Assembly (NCBI RefSeq): GCF_013347965.1
Contig: NZ_CP048810.1
Span: 3,843,501 to 3,907,500 of the forward strand
DNA length: 64,000 nt
Origin: Pseudomonas bijieensis
GTDB taxonomy: Bacteria > Pseudomonadota > Gammaproteobacteria > Pseudomonadales > Pseudomonadaceae
Direction of reading: 5' to 3'
The notes under the pieces were generated by a model, which saw only the letters and a list, made by a program, of their open reading frames with translations, was not told the DNA's origin and made no database searches. The position numbers and the translations under genes are program-made. Positions 27,563 to 37,054 of the stretch are shown in pieces (the first letter of the stretch is position 1; every line of letters begins with the position of its first letter).

Positions 27563-28495
27563 ATGGCCAAAACCCAAACACTGTCTGCCGCCAAACCTAC
27601 CCGCCGCTCCCGCTTCGCCCTGCCCTGGTATGCCTGGTCGCTGCTGGCGCTGGCCGCCGCCTATGGCCTGGCGTTTGCGATGCATTGGGACGACCGCGGG
27701 CTGCTTTGGCTATCGGAACACTTCCAGAGCCCGGCCCAGCGCCAGGAGAGCATCTGGCTGCCGGACTACCGCGCCGTGATCGACGCCAAGCCACTGCCGG
27801 GCATGGAGAAGGACGAGGCGTCCGATGTGACCTACAACCCGCAGACCAAGACTCTATTCGCCGTCATGGGCAAGAACCCGTTCCTGGTGGAGCTGACCCT
27901 GCAAGGCGATGTGCTGCGCAAGATGCCTTTGGTGGGCTGGAACAACCCCGAAGGCGTGACCTATATGACCAATGGTCTGCTGGCGATTACCGACGAGCGC
28001 AATCACACGCTGTCAATCGTCCAGGTGGATGCCAGCACCCGCGAGCTGAACAGCACTGACTTCCCCAAATACGACCTGGGTGCATCAGAGAACCAGAACA
28101 AAGGGTTCGAAGCGATTGTCTGGGATCCGCGTAACCAGCAACTGGTGCTCGGGGAGGAACGCCCGCCAGCACTGTTCACCTGGACAAGCGATGGCAGCCA
28201 ATTGCTCAAGGGCGACAAGCAGATCCACGTCAGCAATGAACTGGACTTGCGCAACCTCTCGGCACTGGCGATCGACCCGCGCACCGGTCACATGCTGGTG
28301 CTTTCGGCCGACTCCCATCTGCTGCTGGAACTGGATGAAAAAGGCGAGCAAGTCAGCTTCATGACCTTGCTGGGCAGCTTCAACGGCTTGAAAGACACGA
28401 TCCCTCGCGCCGAAGGCGTGACCGTCGATGAGGCCGGCAATCTGTACATGGTCAGCGAACCGAATCTGTTCTATCGTTTCGAAAAACAGCGCTGA
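27563..28495 (+). CDS. SdiA-regulated domain protein (YjiK-like), copy 1
   Basis: This 310-residue protein has one N-terminal membrane anchor (residues about 20-42, WYAWSLLALAAAYGLAF) and a periplasmic six-bladed beta-propeller of the SdiA-regulated family. Blade text includes EASDVTYNPQTKTLFAV, NPEGVTYM, ITDERNHTLSIV, NKGFEAIVWDP and RAEGVTVDEAGNLYMVSEPN. Function is unknown. It is followed 121 bases later by a paralogue. Confidence 0.82.
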   Translation: MAKTQTLSAAKPTRRSRFALPWYAWSLLALAAAYGLAFAMHWDDRGLLWLSEHFQSPAQRQESIWLPDYRAVIDAKPLPGMEKDEASDVTYNPQTKTLFAVMGKNPFLVELTLQGDVLRKMPLVGWNNPEGVTYMTNGLLAITDERNHTLSIVQVDASTRELNSTDFPKYDLGASENQNKGFEAIVWDPRNQQLVLGEERPPALFTWTSDGSQLLKGDKQIHVSNELDLRNLSALAIDPRTGHMLVLSADSHLLLELDEKGEQVSFMTLLGSFNGLKDTIPRAEGVTVDEAGNLYMVSEPNLFYRFEKQR

Positions 28496-28616
28496 TAGCA
28501 CTAACTCTGTAGGATAAATTCTCCTTCGTTGTAGGGTGTGGCACACAGCCATTAAGCTTCAGTTCAGGCAGCCGTGGTATTTCCACCCACCTGTTCTTAT
28601 CCGAGCCCACCCCAAC

Positions 28617-29531
28617 ATGCGTCGACTCGCCCGCCCCAAACCCCTGGTCCTGATACTGCTGACCCTGGTGCTGATCTTCCTGATCGCAGCCGGTCAGCAC
28701 CTGCGTCTGTTCGAACGCGCCTGGTTCAATCTCAACACCCTTTGGAAAACCACCAGCGAACAGGCCATCGCCTTGGACCAGTACCGGGTCACGGTCGAGG
28801 CGCAGGTGATCGAAGGCCTGGACGATGACGTTTCAGCGCTGACGTTCGATCCCGTACGCAAGAGCCTGTTCACCGTCACCAACAAGAATGCCGAGCTGAT
28901 CGAATTGTCCCTGGACGGCAAGATTTTGCGGCGCATCGCGCTGATCGGCTTTGGCGATCCAGAGGCGGTGGAGTTCATCAGCGAAGACACTTACGTCATC
29001 ACTGACGAGCGCCAGCAGCGCCTGATCAAGATTCACCTGGATGACGACACCCAATTCCTCGACGCCGCCGATGCCGAGCAGATGACCCTCGGCGTGCACA
29101 TGAGCGGCAACAAAGGCTTCGAAGGGCTGGCCTACGATTCGGTGGGCAAACGGCTGTTCGTGGCCAAGGAACGCGACCCGATGCTGATTTATGAAGTGCA
29201 TGGGTTTCCCCACCACAATCCGGAAAAATCCTACGCGGTCCACGTGATCAACAACCCCAAGCGCGATGCCGGGCTGTTCGTGCGCGACCTTTCAAGCCTG
29301 CAATACGACGAGCGCAGCGGCCATTTGCTGGCGCTGTCCGATGAGTCGCGGTTGATTATCGAGCTGGATATAGACGGCCGGCCGTTGAGCACGCTGTCGT
29401 TGAGCAAAGGCCGCCAGGGCCTGCAGAAAACCGTGCCGCAGGCCGAAGGCCTGGCCATGGACGACGACGGCAACCTGTATGTGGTGAGCGAGCCGAACCT
29501 GTTCTATGTGTTCAAGAAGCCGCAGCCTTGA
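28617..29531 (+). CDS. SdiA-regulated domain protein (YjiK-like), copy 2
   Basis: This 304-residue paralogue of the gene before it has an N-terminal anchor at residues about 9-27 (LVLILLTLVLIFLIAAG) and the same beta-propeller: DVSALTFDPVRKSLFTV, DPEAVEFI, ITDERQQRLIKI, NKGFEGLAYD and QAEGLAMDDDGNLYVVSEPN. I chose the ATG at 28617 because the anchor follows directly; an in-frame ATG at 28536 adds an unlikely 27 residues. The two genes look like a tandem duplication that has diverged. Confidence 0.82.
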   Translation: MRRLARPKPLVLILLTLVLIFLIAAGQHLRLFERAWFNLNTLWKTTSEQAIALDQYRVTVEAQVIEGLDDDVSALTFDPVRKSLFTVTNKNAELIELSLDGKILRRIALIGFGDPEAVEFISEDTYVITDERQQRLIKIHLDDDTQFLDAADAEQMTLGVHMSGNKGFEGLAYDSVGKRLFVAKERDPMLIYEVHGFPHHNPEKSYAVHVINNPKRDAGLFVRDLSSLQYDERSGHLLALSDESRLIIELDIDGRPLSTLSLSKGRQGLQKTVPQAEGLAMDDDGNLYVVSEPNLFYVFKKPQP

Positions 29532-29563
29532 TGCACTCGCCCTGAAACACCACAACAACCCAA

Positions 29564-29653
29564 TGTGGGGAGCGAGCCTGCTCGCGATAACGGTGTGTCA
29601 GCCGACATTGATGTGTCGGATAAACCGCTATCGCGAGCAGGCTCGCTCCCACA
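29564..29653. repeat. REPIN-like paired hairpin, family B, inverted copy
   Basis: Its reverse complement matches the elements at 23665 and 27350 through the loop as well as the arms (about five differences from the former). One extra G widens the left arm. It lies between convergent genes. Confidence 0.88.
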
Positions 29654-29693
29654 GGGGAATACTTCACTCAAAAGAGCAGGTTATTTCGTCGAC

Positions 29694-30368
29694 TTACTCA
29701 GCCCGCAGGGTCTTCACCCCTTCAGCGGTTCCCAGCAACAGCACATCCGCCGGACGAGCCGCGAACAAACCGTTGGTGACCACGCCGACGATGGCGTTGA
29801 TCTGGCTTTCCAGTTCCACCGGGTTGGTGATCTGCAAGTTGTGCACGTCCAGGATGATATTGCCGTTATCGGTCAGCACGCCTTCGCGATACACCGGGTC
29901 GCCGCCCAGCTTCACCAGTTCGCGGGCCACATGACTGCGGGCCATCGGGATGACTTCCACCGGCAACGGGAATGCGCCGAGCACAGGCACCAGTTTGCTG
30001 GCGTCGGCAATGCAGATGAAGGTCTTGGCCACGGCCGCGACGATCTTCTCGCGCGTCAGGGCCGCGCCACCGCCCTTGATCAGGTTCAGGTGCGCGTCGC
30101 TTTCGTCGGCGCCATCGACGTAGAACTCCAGGTCGCTCACGGTGTTGAGTTCATACACCGGGATCCCGTGGCCCTTGAGGCGCGCGGCGGTGGCTTCGGA
30201 ACTGGCGACCGCGCCGTCGAACGCGCCCTTGTGGCGAGCCAGCGCGTCGATGAAGCAGTTGGCCGTGGAGCCGGTACCGACCCCGACGATGCTCTTGTCA
30301 TCCAGTTTCGGGAGGATGAGGTCGACGGCGGCCTGGGCCACGGCCTGTTTGAGTTGATCCTGGGTCAT
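29694..30368 (-). CDS. rpiA: Ribose-5-phosphate isomerase A
   Basis: This 224-residue enzyme interconverts ribose 5-phosphate and ribulose 5-phosphate in the pentose phosphate pathway. Visible motifs are [43 protein letters not shown] (catalytic Asp), [16 protein letters not shown] (catalytic Lys/Glu region) and GVVTNGLFA. The start MTQDQLKQ at 30368 matches the family; a longer in-frame start at 30422 is rejected. It is divergent from ilvA with a 137-base gap. Confidence 0.95.
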   Translation of the reverse strand: MTQDQLKQAVAQAAVDLILPKLDDKSIVGVGTGSTANCFIDALARHKGAFDGAVASSEATAARLKGHGIPVYELNTVSDLEFYVDGADESDAHLNLIKGGGAALTREKIVAAVAKTFICIADASKLVPVLGAFPLPVEVIPMARSHVARELVKLGGDPVYREGVLTDNGNIILDVHNLQITNPVELESQINAIVGVVTNGLFAARPADVLLLGTAEGVKTLRAE

Positions 30369-30505
30369 GCGGGCTCCGAAAGCGGGCAGGAAGTAAAGAG
30401 GGGCGCGAGTATAACCCAACAAAACCTTGGGATTCGTGTGGTCGCCCAGCCAAAAGCCGGGTTAGACTCCTTGGCCCTGCCCAACTCGCTCAGTGATGCT
30501 TTCCG

Positions 30506-32020
30506 ATGCTTGAACAGTACGTCAAAAAGATCCTCACCTCGCGCGTTTATGACGTTGCCGTAGAAACCCCGTTGCAGACCGCTCGCCAGCTCTCCGAGCG
30601 GCTGGGCAACAGCATTTTGCTCAAGCGTGAAGACTTGCAGCCGGTGTTCTCGTTCAAGATTCGCGGGGCCTACAACAAGCTGACCCAGCTCAGCGACGAA
30701 GAACGCGCACGCGGCGTGGTCACGGCGTCGGCGGGCAACCACGCCCAGGGCCTGGCCCTGGCGGCCAAGGTGCTGGGCGTCAAGGCCACCATCGTGATGC
30801 CCAAGACCACCCCGGAAATCAAGGTCGAAGGCGTGCGCTCGCGGGGCGGCAAAGTGGTGCTGCATGGCGATTCGTTCCCCGAAGCCCTGGCCTATTCGCT
30901 GAAACTGGTCGACGAAAAAGGCTACGTCTACATCCACCCCTATGACGACCCCCACACCATTGCCGGGCAGGGCACGGTGGCGATGGAAATCCTGCGCCAG
31001 CACCCCGGGCGCCTGGATGCGATCTTCGTCCCGGTGGGCGGTGGCGGGCTGATCGCAGGGATCGCAGCCTACGTGAAATACCTGCGCCCGGACATCAAGG
31101 TCATCGGCGTCGAGCCGGACGACTCCAATTGCCTGCAAGCGGCCATGGCCGCTGGTGAGCGCGTGGTGCTGCCGACCGTGGGGCTGTTCGCCGATGGCGT
31201 CGCCGTGGCACAGATCGGCCAGCACACCTTCGATATCTGCAAACACTACGTGGACGAAGTCATCACCGTCAGCACCGACGAGATCTGCGCCGCCATCAAG
31301 GATATCTACGACGATACCCGCTCGATCACCGAACCTGCCGGCGCCCTGGGCGTGGCCGGGATCAAGAAATACGTCGAGTCACGGGGCGTCAGCGGCCAGA
31401 CCCTGGTGGCCATCGACTCCGGGGCCAACGTCAACTTCGACCGCTTGCGCCACGTGGCCGAACGCGCCGAACTGGGCGAGGGCCGCGAAGCGATCATCGC
31501 CGTGACCATCCCTGAGAAGCCAGGTAGCTTCAAGGCGTTCTGCGAAGCCGTCGGCAAACGCCAGATCACCGAATTCAACTACCGCTATAACACCGGCAGT
31601 GAAGCGCACATCTTCGTCGGCGTGCAGACCCACCCGGAAAACGACCCACGCAGCGCGCTGATCGCCAGCCTGACCGAACAAGGCTTCCCGGTGCTGGACC
31701 TGACCGACAACGAACTGGCCAAGTTGCACATCCGCCACATGGTGGGCGGGCACGCGGCACACGTCATCGACGAAGTGGTGTTGCGCTTCGAATTCCCGGA
31801 ACGCCCGGGCGCACTGTTCAATTTCCTCAACAAGCTGGGTGGGCGCTGGAATATCTCGATGTTCCACTACCGCAACCATGGTGCGGCGGATGGCCGTGTG
31901 GTCGCCGGGTTGCAAGTGCCTCACGATGAGCGCCACCTGGTGCCAGCCGCCCTGGAAGAAATCGGCTACCCGTACTGGGATGAAAGCGATAACCCGGCCT
32001 ATCAGTTGTTCCTGGGTTGA
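30506..32020 (+). CDS. ilvA: Threonine ammonia-lyase (biosynthetic threonine dehydratase)
   Basis: This 504-residue PLP enzyme makes 2-oxobutanoate from threonine, committing carbon to isoleucine. The PLP lysine lies in FSFKIRGAYNKL (about residue 51). ASAGNHAQGLALAA and VPVGGGGLIAGIA are the PLP-phosphate contacts. Two C-terminal ACT-like domains (from about 330 and 420: EKPGSFKAFCEAVG and ERPGALFNFLNKLG) give isoleucine and valine control. Length matches E. coli IlvA (514). Start MLEQYVKKIL is family-typical. Confidence 0.95.
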   Translation: MLEQYVKKILTSRVYDVAVETPLQTARQLSERLGNSILLKREDLQPVFSFKIRGAYNKLTQLSDEERARGVVTASAGNHAQGLALAAKVLGVKATIVMPKTTPEIKVEGVRSRGGKVVLHGDSFPEALAYSLKLVDEKGYVYIHPYDDPHTIAGQGTVAMEILRQHPGRLDAIFVPVGGGGLIAGIAAYVKYLRPDIKVIGVEPDDSNCLQAAMAAGERVVLPTVGLFADGVAVAQIGQHTFDICKHYVDEVITVSTDEICAAIKDIYDDTRSITEPAGALGVAGIKKYVESRGVSGQTLVAIDSGANVNFDRLRHVAERAELGEGREAIIAVTIPEKPGSFKAFCEAVGKRQITEFNYRYNTGSEAHIFVGVQTHPENDPRSALIASLTEQGFPVLDLTDNELAKLHIRHMVGGHAAHVIDEVVLRFEFPERPGALFNFLNKLGGRWNISMFHYRNHGAADGRVVAGLQVPHDERHLVPAALEEIGYPYWDESDNPAYQLFLG

Positions 32021-32064
32021 TAAAGCCGGGCTAGGCTGTGAGCAGGACTTAAGGAAATCGAACA

Positions 32065-32490
32065 ATGGAAACACTGACCACGCTGAAGATCGCTCACATC
32101 GTCGCCACGGTATTGCTGTTGGCGGGCGCCCTGGGGCTGGCCATCTGGGTCTGGCGCACGCGCCGCAACGGCGATGCCACGGCGGCGGCTCGTACGCTGC
32201 AACGCCCGCGGCTGTTCATCTGGTTGGTGATGATCCTTGCACTGGCGAGCCTTCCATTCACGGGCTGGTGGATGGTGCACCAGGTCGGCTGGCCACTGGG
32301 GCAGACCTGGTTGCTGGCTTCCAGCGTGCTCTACACCTTGGCGGCGCTGGCGGGGTTCTGGCTGGTGGTGCGGCTGAACAAATTGCGCAAGGCGCCGGGA
32401 GGTAGCGGGAAGTTCACCTTTGCCTTGGCGCTATTCAGCGTTGTCTGCTTTGTCGCCATTGCGGGGTTGATGGGGGCCAAGCCGGTTTAA
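32065..32490 (+). CDS. DUF2269-type small integral membrane protein
   Basis: This 141-residue protein has four hydrophobic segments (about residues 9-28, 52-72, 79-100 and 115-135). LKIAHIVATVLLLAGALG and FTGWWMVHQVGWPLGQTW are typical of the DUF2269 family of inner-membrane proteins of unknown function. AAGGAAA precedes the ATG. It lies 44 bases after ilvA in the same direction and may share its transcript. Confidence 0.75.
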   Translation: METLTTLKIAHIVATVLLLAGALGLAIWVWRTRRNGDATAAARTLQRPRLFIWLVMILALASLPFTGWWMVHQVGWPLGQTWLLASSVLYTLAALAGFWLVVRLNKLRKAPGGSGKFTFALALFSVVCFVAIAGLMGAKPV

Positions 32491-32511
32491 AGGTTTAGAC
32501 CGCGCTGACCT

Positions 32512-32588
32512 CATCGCGAGCAGGCTCGCTCCACACTAGATTTGCGTTGTTTACAAAATCCCTGTGGAAGCGAGCCTGCTCGCGATAG
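32512..32588. repeat. REPIN-like paired hairpin, family B (imperfect)
   Basis: ATCGCGAGCAGGCTCGCTCC pairs with GGAAGCGAGCCTGCTCGCGA at the right (one mismatch plus one missing base). It lies between convergent genes. Confidence 0.8.
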
Positions 32589-32593
32589 CCCTA

Positions 32594-33250
32594 TCAGCCG
32601 CGCAACGAAATCACCGGCCAACCACGTCTTTCGGCCTCGGCCCGCAGATTCGGATCCGGATCCACCGCCACCGGATGCGTCACCACCTCCAGCAACGGCA
32701 AGTCGTTCATCGAATCACTGTAGAAATAGCTGCCGTCGAGCGAATGCCCGGTCTCTTCCAGCCAACGGTTCAATCGGGTCACCTTGCCCTCGCGAAAACA
32801 CGGGATGTCGGCGCTGCGCCCGCTGTAGCGCCCATCAATCATCTCGCACTCGGTGGCGATCAGGGTTTCCACACCCAGGCGTTCGGCAATCGGCCCGGTG
32901 ACAAAGCGGTTGGTGGCAGTGATGATCACCAGCTTATCGCCAGCGGCGCGGTGCTTTTCCAGCAATTCGACGGCCTGGGGCAACACGATTGGCTCGATGC
33001 AGTCGCGCATGTAGTCCAGGTGCCACTGCGCCAGCACGTGCATTTCGGTCCGACCGAGGATTTCCAGGCAAAAGTTCAGGTACTCGGCGTTGTCGAGCTT
33101 GCCGGCCAGGTAATCCTGGTAGAACTCGTCGTTGCGTGCCTTGTAAGTGACAGCATCCAGGAAACCGCGCTCGCACAGGTAATCGCCCCACGCGTGATCG
33201 CTGTCGCCGCCCAGCAATGTGTTGTCCAAGTCGAATAAAGCCAGCCGCAT
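32594..33250 (-). CDS. HAD-family phosphatase (SerB-like / histidinol-phosphatase candidate)
   Basis: This 218-residue HAD hydrolase has the nucleophile motif FDLDNTLL (Asp7, Asp9), motif II in VIITATNRF, and motif [17 protein letters not shown] and [12 protein letters not shown]. The small cap matches the IB subfamily (SerB/CicA-like). My recollection is that the P. aeruginosa orthologue beside rppH (PA0335) was shown to be a histidinol-phosphate phosphatase, so a role in histidine synthesis is plausible. It is divergent from rppH. Confidence 0.85.
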   Translation of the reverse strand: MRLALFDLDNTLLGGDSDHAWGDYLCERGFLDAVTYKARNDEFYQDYLAGKLDNAEYLNFCLEILGRTEMHVLAQWHLDYMRDCIEPIVLPQAVELLEKHRAAGDKLVIITATNRFVTGPIAERLGVETLIATECEMIDGRYSGRSADIPCFREGKVTRLNRWLEETGHSLDGSYFYSDSMNDLPLLEVVTHPVAVDPDPNLRAEAERRGWPVISLRG

Positions 33251-33393
33251 TGCAGTTACTCGCTGAAAAATCTGAAGAAAGGCGTCCAGAATACGTACTT
33301 TTCACAAGAGTGCACATAAGCTAGGCGGGCTCGTTGCTGCTTTCACAACCTTTGTGGAACAATGCGGCGACATGCGTTTGCGAGGTTGTTGCC

Positions 33394-33873
33394 GTGATCG
33401 ACCCCGATGGTTTCCGCCCCAATGTGGGGATCATTCTTACGAATGATGCAGGGCAGGTGCTATGGGCTCGCCGTATCAATCAAGACGCCTGGCAGTTTCC
33501 CCAGGGCGGGATCAACCCCCAGGAGACGCCGGAAGAGGCCTTGTACCGCGAGTTGAACGAAGAAGTGGGGCTTGAGCGAGAAGATGTCGAAATACTCGCC
33601 TGCACCCGAGGCTGGTTGCGCTATCGTTTGCCGCAACGCCTGGTCCGCACGCACAGCCAACCGCTGTGTATCGGCCAGAAGCAGAAATGGTTTCTCCTGC
33701 GCCTGATCTCCAACGAGCAACGGGTGCGGATGGATTTGACCGGTAAACCGGAGTTCGATGGCTGGCGCTGGGTCAGCTATTGGTATCCGTTGGGCCAGGT
33801 GGTGACATTCAAGCGCGAAGTGTATCGACGCGCTCTCAAAGAGCTTGCCCCGCGCCTGCTGACGCGCGACTGA
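33394..33873 (+). CDS. rppH: RNA pyrophosphohydrolase
   Basis: This 159-residue Nudix hydrolase removes pyrophosphate from the 5' end of mRNA and triggers decay. The Nudix box runs [20 protein letters not shown] followed by VGL. The N-terminus [16 protein letters not shown] and [10 protein letters not shown] are RppH hallmarks. The start is GTG at 33394 (VIDPDG), as in other pseudomonads; an upstream in-frame start is unrelated. ptsP follows after 22 bases, the same pair as in E. coli. Confidence 0.94.
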   Translation: MIDPDGFRPNVGIILTNDAGQVLWARRINQDAWQFPQGGINPQETPEEALYRELNEEVGLEREDVEILACTRGWLRYRLPQRLVRTHSQPLCIGQKQKWFLLRLISNEQRVRMDLTGKPEFDGWRWVSYWYPLGQVVTFKREVYRRALKELAPRLLTRD

Positions 33874-33895
33874 CGACGGAGTTCGACCCCGAGCC

Positions 33896-36175
33896 ATGCT
33901 CAATACGCTGCGCAAGATCGTCCAGGAAGTTAACTCCGCCAAGGATCTCAAGGCGGCGTTGGGGATTATTGTATTGCGCGTCAAAGAGGCCATGGGCAGC
34001 CAGGTCTGCTCGGTCTACCTGCTGGACCCCGAGACCAACCGTTTCGTGCTGATGGCCACCGAGGGCTTGAACAAGCGCTCGATCGGCAAGGTCAGCATGG
34101 CGCCCAATGAAGGTCTGGTCGGCCTGGTCGGCACGCGCGAAGAACCCCTGAACCTCGAAAACGCCGCGGATCACCCGCGCTATCGTTACTTTGCCGAAAC
34201 CGGGGAAGAACGCTACGCCTCGTTCCTCGGCGCACCGATCATCCACCACCGCCGCGTTGTCGGCGTATTGGTCATCCAGCAAAAAGAGCGCCGCCAGTTC
34301 GACGAGGGGGAAGAAGCCTTCCTCGTGACCATGAGCGCGCAACTGGCCGGGGTTATCGCTCACGCCGAGGCCACCGGCTCGATCAGCGGCCTGGGTCGCC
34401 AGGGCAAGGGTATCCAGGAAGCCAAGTTCGTCGGCGTACCGGGCTCACCGGGCGCGGCGGTGGGCACGGCGGTGGTCATGCTGCCGCCCGCCGACCTCGA
34501 CGTGGTGCCGGACAAGGCCATCACCGACATCGATGCCGAGCTGGGCTTGTTCAAGACCGCCATCGAAGGCGTACGGGCCGACATGCGCGCCCTGTCGGCC
34601 AAGCTGGCGACGCAGCTGCGGCCTGAAGAGCGCGCGCTGTTCGACGTCTACCTGATGATGCTCGACGACGCCTCCCTGGGCAGCGAAGTGACCACCGTCA
34701 TCAAGACCGGCCAGTGGGCCCAGGGCGCGCTGCGCCAAGTGGTGACCGACCACGTCAACCGTTTCGAACTGATGGACGACGCCTACCTGCGCGAGCGTGC
34801 CTCCGACGTCAAGGACCTTGGCCGCCGGTTGTTGGCCTATTTGCAGCAGGAACGCCAGCAGACCCTGGTCTACCCCGATAACACCATCCTCGTCAGCGAA
34901 GAGCTGACCCCGGCCATGCTCGGCGAAGTGCCGGAAGGCAAGCTGGCGGGGCTGGTCTCGGTATTGGGCTCGGGCAACTCCCACGTGGCGATCCTGGCCC
35001 GGGCCATGGGCATCCCGACGGTGATGGGCCTGGTGGACCTGCCGTACTCCAAGGTCGACGGCATCCAGATGATCGTCGATGGCTACCACGGCGAGGTCTA
35101 CACCAACCCCAGCGACGTGCTGCGCAAGCAGTTCGCCGATGTGGTGGAGGAAGAGAAACAACTGTCCCTGGGCCTGGACGCGCTGCGGGACCTGCCTTGC
35201 GTGACCCTCGACGGCCACCGCATGCCACTGTGGGTCAACACCGGCCTGCTGGCCGACGTGGCCCGGGCACAGAAACGTGGCGCCGAGGGTGTGGGCCTGT
35301 ACCGCACCGAAGTGCCGTTCATGATCAACCAGCGCTTCCCGAGTGAAAAGGAACAGCTGGCGATCTACCGCGAACAACTGGCCGCGTTCCACCCGCAACC
35401 GGTGACCATGCGCAGCCTGGACATCGGCGGCGACAAGTCCCTGTCCTACTTCCCGATCAAGGAAGACAACCCGTTCCTCGGTTGGCGCGGCATTCGCGTG
35501 ACCCTCGATCACCCGGAAATCTTCCTGGTCCAGGCCCGCGCCATGCTCAAGGCCAGCGAAGGCCTGAACAACCTGCGCATCCTGTTGCCGATGATCTCCG
35601 GCACCCATGAACTGGAAGAAGCCCTGCACCTGATCCACCGGGCCTGGGGCGAAGTGCGCGACGAAGGCACCGACGTGCCGATGCCGCCGGTGGGCGTGAT
35701 GATCGAGATTCCGGCAGCGGTGTACCAGACCAAGGAACTGGCGCGGCAGGTGGACTTCCTGTCGGTGGGTTCCAACGACCTGACCCAGTACCTGCTGGCC
35801 GTGGACCGCAACAACCCACGGGTCGCCGATCTGTACGATTACCTGCACCCGGCCGTGCTGCAAGCCTTGCAGAACGTGGTGCGTGACGCCCATGCCGAAG
35901 GTAAGCCGGTGAGCATCTGCGGCGAAATGGCCGGTGACCCGGCAGCGGCGGTGCTGCTGATGGCGATGGGTTTCGACAGCCTGTCGATGAACGCCACCAA
36001 CCTGCCGAAAGTGAAGTGGATGCTGCGCCAGATCAACCTCAGCAAGGCCCAGGAGTTGCTGGCCGAGGTGATGACCATCGACAACCCGCAGGTGATCCAC
36101 AGCTCCTTGCAATTGGCACTGAAGAACCTTGGGTTGGCGCGGATGATCAATCCGGCTTCGAACAAAACCCTCTGA
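33896..36175 (+). CDS. ptsP: Phosphoenolpyruvate-protein phosphotransferase PtsP (EI-Ntr)
   Basis: This 759-residue enzyme is the first of the nitrogen PTS. It takes phosphate from PEP to NPr and EIIA-Ntr. The N-terminal GAF domain (residues about 1-150) senses nitrogen state. The EI N-domain carries the phospho-His at about 363 in GSGNSHVAILARAMGIP. The C-terminal PEP-binding barrel has GLYRTEVPFM, LDIGGDKSLSYFP and VGSNDLTQYLLAVDRNNP. The length matches E. coli PtsP (748). It is probably co-transcribed with rppH. Confidence 0.95.
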   Translation: MLNTLRKIVQEVNSAKDLKAALGIIVLRVKEAMGSQVCSVYLLDPETNRFVLMATEGLNKRSIGKVSMAPNEGLVGLVGTREEPLNLENAADHPRYRYFAETGEERYASFLGAPIIHHRRVVGVLVIQQKERRQFDEGEEAFLVTMSAQLAGVIAHAEATGSISGLGRQGKGIQEAKFVGVPGSPGAAVGTAVVMLPPADLDVVPDKAITDIDAELGLFKTAIEGVRADMRALSAKLATQLRPEERALFDVYLMMLDDASLGSEVTTVIKTGQWAQGALRQVVTDHVNRFELMDDAYLRERASDVKDLGRRLLAYLQQERQQTLVYPDNTILVSEELTPAMLGEVPEGKLAGLVSVLGSGNSHVAILARAMGIPTVMGLVDLPYSKVDGIQMIVDGYHGEVYTNPSDVLRKQFADVVEEEKQLSLGLDALRDLPCVTLDGHRMPLWVNTGLLADVARAQKRGAEGVGLYRTEVPFMINQRFPSEKEQLAIYREQLAAFHPQPVTMRSLDIGGDKSLSYFPIKEDNPFLGWRGIRVTLDHPEIFLVQARAMLKASEGLNNLRILLPMISGTHELEEALHLIHRAWGEVRDEGTDVPMPPVGVMIEIPAAVYQTKELARQVDFLSVGSNDLTQYLLAVDRNNPRVADLYDYLHPAVLQALQNVVRDAHAEGKPVSICGEMAGDPAAAVLLMAMGFDSLSMNATNLPKVKWMLRQINLSKAQELLAEVMTIDNPQVIHSSLQLALKNLGLARMINPASNKTL

Positions 36176-36190
36176 ATCTGTAGCGCCCCT

Positions 36191-36287
36191 TTCGCGAGCA
36201 GGCTCGCTCCCACAGGGGATCTCGGTTGTTCACACAATATGTGTTCACCGCCGATCCACAGTGGGAGCGAGCTTGCTCGCGATAGGG
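36191..36287. repeat. REPIN-like paired hairpin, family B
   Basis: TCGCGAGCAGGCTCGCTCCC pairs with GTGGGAGCGAGCTTGCTCGC at the right. It lies between convergent ptsP and the NRDE gene. Confidence 0.82.
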
Positions 36288-36307
36288 CCAGACCTGACAC
36301 CACAAAG

Positions 36308-37054
36308 CTAGACCCTGACCTCGACCTCCCCCAAATGCCCCCCATGCGGCCCGAAACTGCGCTCGACCATATGCCGTGTCCCATCGGCATGGACAATCAA
36401 CGCCGTGCTCGCCCGCGTCCCATAAGCCGGGCTGGCGATGAACACGCTCGACAACAGCATCTCGGTCGCCAGCCCAACGCCCGTATCCGGCAGCTCAGCC
36501 ACCGGGGCGGGTTGCGGGTCGTTCAGCAGCGCCAATAGCGCCTGGGGCTGCGGATCGTCCAGCACCTCGGCCAGCGCCGCCCGGGCCTTGAGCAGCTTGG
36601 GCCATGGCGTGTTCAGCCCGGCGTTCGACAAACCATAGACGCCTTCGGCCAGTCGCTGTGGCCGAACATCACGGGCGTTGTGGTGCCAGAGCTCGGAGCC
36701 ATCGCCGAGCAGCAGGTTGAACCCGCCATACTCGCTGGCGCGGGGCACGACTTCGCTCAAGTACTCGGCAATCGAGAGATTTCCGGTCAGGAACCGCGCC
36801 ACCAGCTCACCGCGAGACTTGAATGCCGGCAACTGGCCCGGGTCACGGATGTTGGTCAGGGCGGCAAAGCGACCCTCGGCGCCAACGCCAAGCCAGGTGC
36901 CGCCGGCCTCCAGGTCGCGACCAGCGTGGACCTGGGGCGCGTCAGGCCACTGGGCCAGGGGCAAGGTCGGCCGGGCGTAGAACTCGTCGCGGTTGGCCGC
37001 CACGATTAATGGCTGGGCGTGGCCGGGGCGCCAGGCAAATACGATCAGGCACAT
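36308..37054 (-). CDS. NRDE (TANGO2-like) family protein
   Basis: This 248-residue cytoplasmic protein starts MCLIVFAW and has the family-naming NRDE at residues 21-24, with EAGGTWLGVG and FAALTNIRDP following. The N-terminal Cys suggests an Ntn-hydrolase-like fold. TANGO2 relatives have been linked to heme or lipid handling, but the bacterial function is not established. The ATG is fixed by the conserved MC start. Confidence 0.87.
   Translation of the reverse strand: MCLIVFAWRPGHAQPLIVAANRDEFYARPTLPLAQWPDAPQVHAGRDLEAGGTWLGVGAEGRFAALTNIRDPGQLPAFKSRGELVARFLTGNLSIAEYLSEVVPRASEYGGFNLLLGDGSELWHHNARDVRPQRLAEGVYGLSNAGLNTPWPKLLKARAALAEVLDDPQPQALLALLNDPQPAPVAELPDTGVGLATEMLLSSVFIASPAYGTRASTALIVHADGTRHMVERSFGPHGGHLGEVEVRV

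Noticed and set aside
34445..36112. An open frame of about 555 codons antisense to ptsP
   Set aside because: The sense strand encodes a well-conserved PtsP; the antisense protein has no recognisable feature.
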